NCBI GenBank assembly: GCA_041569895.1
Contig: JBFFXF010000354.1
Coordinates: forward strand, 1-6,428
Direction: 5' to 3'
Length of the DNA stretch: 6,428 bases
Origin: JBFFXF01 sp041569895
Lineage (GTDB): Bacteria; Planctomycetota; UBA8108; JACQVS01
The position numbers and the translations under genes are program-made. Positions 3,882 to 6,428 of the stretch are shown piece by piece. How positions within the stretch are numbered: position 1 is the stretch's first letter; every line of letters starts with the position of its first letter. Under the pieces are notes generated by a model, which saw only the letters and a program-made list of their open reading frames with translations, was not told the DNA's origin and did no database searches.

Positions 3882-6428
3882 TCACGGGAGGTCGGGTGCG
3901 TGGACCGTGGCCATGAGGACCAGTGTGGTGCCCGGGCGGGTGGGGTCCGGGAGGGCGTTCAGGAGGACCGGGCGGCCGAGTGGGGCGGTGACCAGATGCT
4001 GCCACGATTCGGTGTGCTCCTCGGGGAGGTCGATCTCGATCCACTCGCCGGTCGGGCGCACGTCCGCCGGCGCTCCCTCGCGGGGCTCGACGCTGCGGTC
4101 CTCGCGGATTCGCTTGCGGCGGCCGAAGGTCGGCGGTCGGCCGAGCTCGCCCTGGATGCGGAGCTGCGCCCACGACGTCCCGGGCACCAGGGTGGCGTGC
4201 GCGGTGAGCGAGAGCCCCTCGCCGACCATCCGGATCTCCGGATCGGTGACCTCGACGAGCACCTGCCCGGTGCCGCCGGAGAGGCGCTCGACGCCGGCGA
4301 CGATGCCTCGCGACGCGACCGACCCGAGCGAGAGCACCACGCCGCTCAGTCCCACGAGCCGCGCGCGCTGGCCGGACGTCTCTCCGAAGCGGTCCAGCCA
4401 GGTGTCGTCCAGGATGGTCGCGGTCGAATCGAGAGTCCGCAGCGCGTCGGTGTCGACGCTTCCCTGCCAGACGTCGATGACGACCGGGCGCGCTCTCCGC
4501 CGGACGAGCTCGGCCAGCACGTCCCGCGCGCCGGAGATGGTCTCGTCACGGCCGCGGACGAGGACCGTCCGCTGGCTCTCGGAGATCTCGACGCGCGCCG
4601 AGCGGTCGTCCCGGGCCACCGCCGACAGCAGATCGAAGAGGAGCCCCTCGTCGATCGGGGCGGCGAGGCTCTCGGGGTCTCCGACGAAGTCGATCGCGTC
4701 GTCGTCCTCCTCGCCGCTCCTGAAGCGGCCGGATGCCCGGTGCGGCGCCGTCAGCAGGCCGCAGTCGAGGATCGCCGGGCGCCGGGCCGCGTCGCCGGCG
4801 TCGCTCGAGAAGAGCGGCCTGATGCGCGCGAACGCGACGAATCGCTGCGGGCGCTCGCGTCTCTCGTCCGGTCCGACGGGGAGATCGACTGCCCCGAGGA
4901 CGAGCGTGCGTCCGACGGGTCCCACGACCGTCGTCTCGACGCGCGCCTGGCGGCGATGCAGGAGCTCTACCTCGCCGCGGGGCAGAGTCCGCCGCTCGAC
5001 CAGGTCCCCCTGCAGGTCGTCCAGCCCGATGGTGACGTCGAGACGGCAGATCCCGGCGTCGTCGTCGAGGAGCGCCATCGCCTCGGCGAAGATCCCGTGC
5101 TGGAGGACCGCCCGCCACGGGTTGACGACGGGGATCACGCCGGTGCTGCTCACTCCGTGATCGGTCAGGCGCGACGACAGCCTCTCCGGAAGGAGCCGGT
5201 ACGGCGCGCCGACGAGGGCCCCCCGCGCCAGATACATGCCGCGGCTTCCGGCGGCGCGCACGGCGCGTCCGAGAGCCTCGCCGTCGAGCCATGCCGGAGC
5301 GTCCGCGCGACGCCACCCGGCGTCGATCTCGGCGATCGCCGCGGGCGGCACGATGGCGACCTCGAGGAGGACCGCCCGCGAGACGTGCGCCTCGAGGCGG
5401 GAGAGGAGCTCGTCGATTTGCTCCAGGACCTCCGGCCTCTGGACGACGGCGATTCCGGGCGGCTCGATCTCGATCGAGTTGCGCGAGTTGCTCCACGTGT
5501 CGGGCGCGATCATCTCCTCGATCAGCGTCGGGATCTCGCTCTCCGAGAGGGACCGTGACTGCTCGCCGGCCTCGAAGACGTCCCACTCCATGCCCGCCGG
5601 GGCCGACGAGCGGACGCCGAGCGGAGACGGCAGCGCCCCCGACGGCGAGGGATCGAGCGCCGTCAGATGCAACGGGTAAACGCGCATCCGCCTCGCGGCG
5701 CCGTCCGGGGCCGGTTCGGGCGCCTCGTCGGCTCTCGGGCTCGGCTCGATCAGCCGCACGCGGGCGACGACGAGCCGGCCCGCGCCGCTTCCCGAGCGCC
5801 GGGCCTCGATGACGAAGTCCCGGTCGAGCGGCACCGACTGCTCCGCCCGCGTTTGCTCGCGATCCTGGTCGACGAGGTCGATGTCGTACGTCAACCAGGC
5901 GACCTCGGCTCGCTTCGGGTCGGTCGCCTCCTCCGGCGCCCGGATGCGACCGGATGCCGTGCGTGCGATCTCGGCGGGGGCGGTGAAGCGCGCCGTCCTG
6001 CCGAATGTCGAGCGCGCGCGATCGAGGGCGACGCGCAGCAGCACACGATCGGGGTCGACGCCGCCCGTCACGACCGTCTCGAGCTGGAAGCCATCGCCCG
6101 CGCTGTCCATGACGGCGTCGGGCAGCTCGACGATGGAGAAGCCGGTGCCGCCGGAAACGCACTCGAGATCGGCGACGAAGCTCCGGGCGCCCGAGCCACG
6201 CGCGCGGACCGTCTCGCCGAGCAACCCGCGCGACGCCCCCCGGAACGCCTCGCGAAGCGGAGCGCCCGGGCCGCCGCGCCAGTCCTCCGGAAGGACACCG
6301 TCCTCCGTCGCGGCGCTCGCCGTCGCGAGGACGGCATCGATCGGCCCCGTGTATCCCGTGATCTCGACGACCGCCTGGCGCGCGCTCCGGCGCAGCTCCC
6401 CGGCGAGCCACGACGCGACCCTGCGGTG
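3882..6428 (-). CDS. Large protein with three secretin-like modules, N-terminus outside window
   Basis: The reading frame is open from the right edge to the TGA at 3884-3882, giving 848 residues of an unfinished N-terminus. The TTG at 6224 is not a believable start, because the frame and the module pattern continue upstream of it. No gene name is recognised. Residues below count from the right edge. One N-domain-like segment (about 231-350) has MRVYPLHL, APDTWS and a VVQRPEVLEQIDELL helix. I associate this style with secretin N-domains of Planctomycetes-type proteins. A second such segment spans about 539-646 (VLVRGRDETISGARDVLAEL). Each is followed by a beta-rich block opening R-x-V-hydrophobic-(E/D)-V. 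Three such blocks begin at about 16, 351 and 647. Each also has a (S/V)xxTG turn at 92, 426 and 717 and a late P-(L/V)-x-R hairpin at about 199, 503 and 815. True secretins form outer-membrane channels with one such core. No membrane segment or signal is visible here, so channel function is not claimed. Confidence 0.75.
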   Translation of the reverse strand, partial: HRRVASWLAGELRRSARQAVVEITGYTGPIDAVLATASAATEDGVLPEDWRGGPGAPLREAFRGASRGLLGETVRARGSGARSFVADLECVSGGTGFSIVELPDAVMDSAGDGFQLETVVTGGVDPDRVLLRVALDRARSTFGRTARFTAPAEIARTASGRIRAPEEATDPKRAEVAWLTYDIDLVDQDREQTRAEQSVPLDRDFVIEARRSGSGAGRLVVARVRLIEPSPRADEAPEPAPDGAARRMRVYPLHLTALDPSPSGALPSPLGVRSSAPAGMEWDVFEAGEQSRSLSESEIPTLIEEMIAPDTWSNSRNSIEIEPPGIAVVQRPEVLEQIDELLSRLEAHVSRAVLLEVAIVPPAAIAEIDAGWRRADAPAWLDGEALGRAVRAAGSRGMYLARGALVGAPYRLLPERLSSRLTDHGVSSTGVIPVVNPWRAVLQHGIFAEAMALLDDDAGICRLDVTIGLDDLQGDLVERRTLPRGEVELLHRRQARVETTVVGPVGRTLVLGAVDLPVGPDERRERPQRFVAFARIRPLFSSDAGDAARRPAILDCGLLTAPHRASGRFRSGEEDDDAIDFVGDPESLAAPIDEGLLFDLLSAVARDDRSARVEISESQRTVLVRGRDETISGARDVLAELVRRRARPVVIDVWQGSVDTDALRTLDSTATILDDTWLDRFGETSGQRARLVGLSGVVLSLGSVASRGIVAGVERLSGGTGQVLVEVTDPEIRMVGEGLSLTAHATLVPGTSWAQLRIQGELGRPPTFGRRKRIREDRSVEPREGAPADVRPTGEWIEIDLPEEHTESWQHLVTAPLGRPVLLNALPDPTRPGTTLVLMATVHAPDLP

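Noticed and set aside
3063..5558. 831-codon plus-strand open frame
   Set aside because: It runs antisense across the DUF1800 gene, the repeat spacer and the large gene. Its peptide is Arg/Asp/Glu-rich low complexity without domain motifs, as expected for a GC-rich shadow frame.
6222..6224. TTG as start of the large gene
   Set aside because: The frame stays open to the window edge. The upstream residues carry the same helix-plus-strand opener seen in the other two modules, so the true start is outside the window.
4546..6411. 621-codon minus-strand open frame
   Set aside because: It overlaps the large gene in another frame and is extremely Arg/Gly-rich. The module pattern and hydrophobic strands are in the other frame.

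Overview
The window is a GC-rich bacterial chromosome segment in which every supportable gene lies on the minus strand. The gene content is a DUF1800 protein followed by a twin-arginine-exported DUF1501 protein and a lipoprotein sugar dehydrogenase. Together with a large protein carrying a secretin-N-like segment of a type I associate with Planctomycetes, this suggests Planctomycetota or a similar high-GC, Gram-negative, largely uncultured lineage. The lineage is inferred from protein style only; there is no marker gene in the window.

Layout in transcription order (right to left): (1) 6428-3882, the C-terminal 848 residues of a large protein whose start lies beyond the right edge. By eye it is built from three copies of a secretin-like unit. 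(2) 3881-3410, a 472-base gene-free stretch made largely of short-period repeats, including two G-rich four-tract motifs on the plus strand. (3) 3409-1898, a Sec-exported DUF1800 protein. (4) 1814-573, a Tat-exported DUF1501 protein. (5) 439 to beyond base 1, the N-terminal 146 residues of a glucose/sorbosone-dehydrogenase-type lipoprotein.

Genes 3 to 5 run in one direction, with gaps of 83 and 133 bases, and all three products carry export signals. They probably form one cell-envelope module. DUF1800 and DUF1501 genes are well known as adjacent partners, but their biochemical role is not settled. Both have a clear GGAGG ribosome site five bases from the chosen ATG, which places the starts downstream of the longest open frames.

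The two most interesting signals are the apparent triplication inside the large protein and the repeat mosaic in the 3410-3881 spacer. A weaker form of the spacer's hexamer pattern recurs in the two shorter intergenic gaps. No RNA gene, mobile element, CRISPR array, or convincing promoter or terminator was found.
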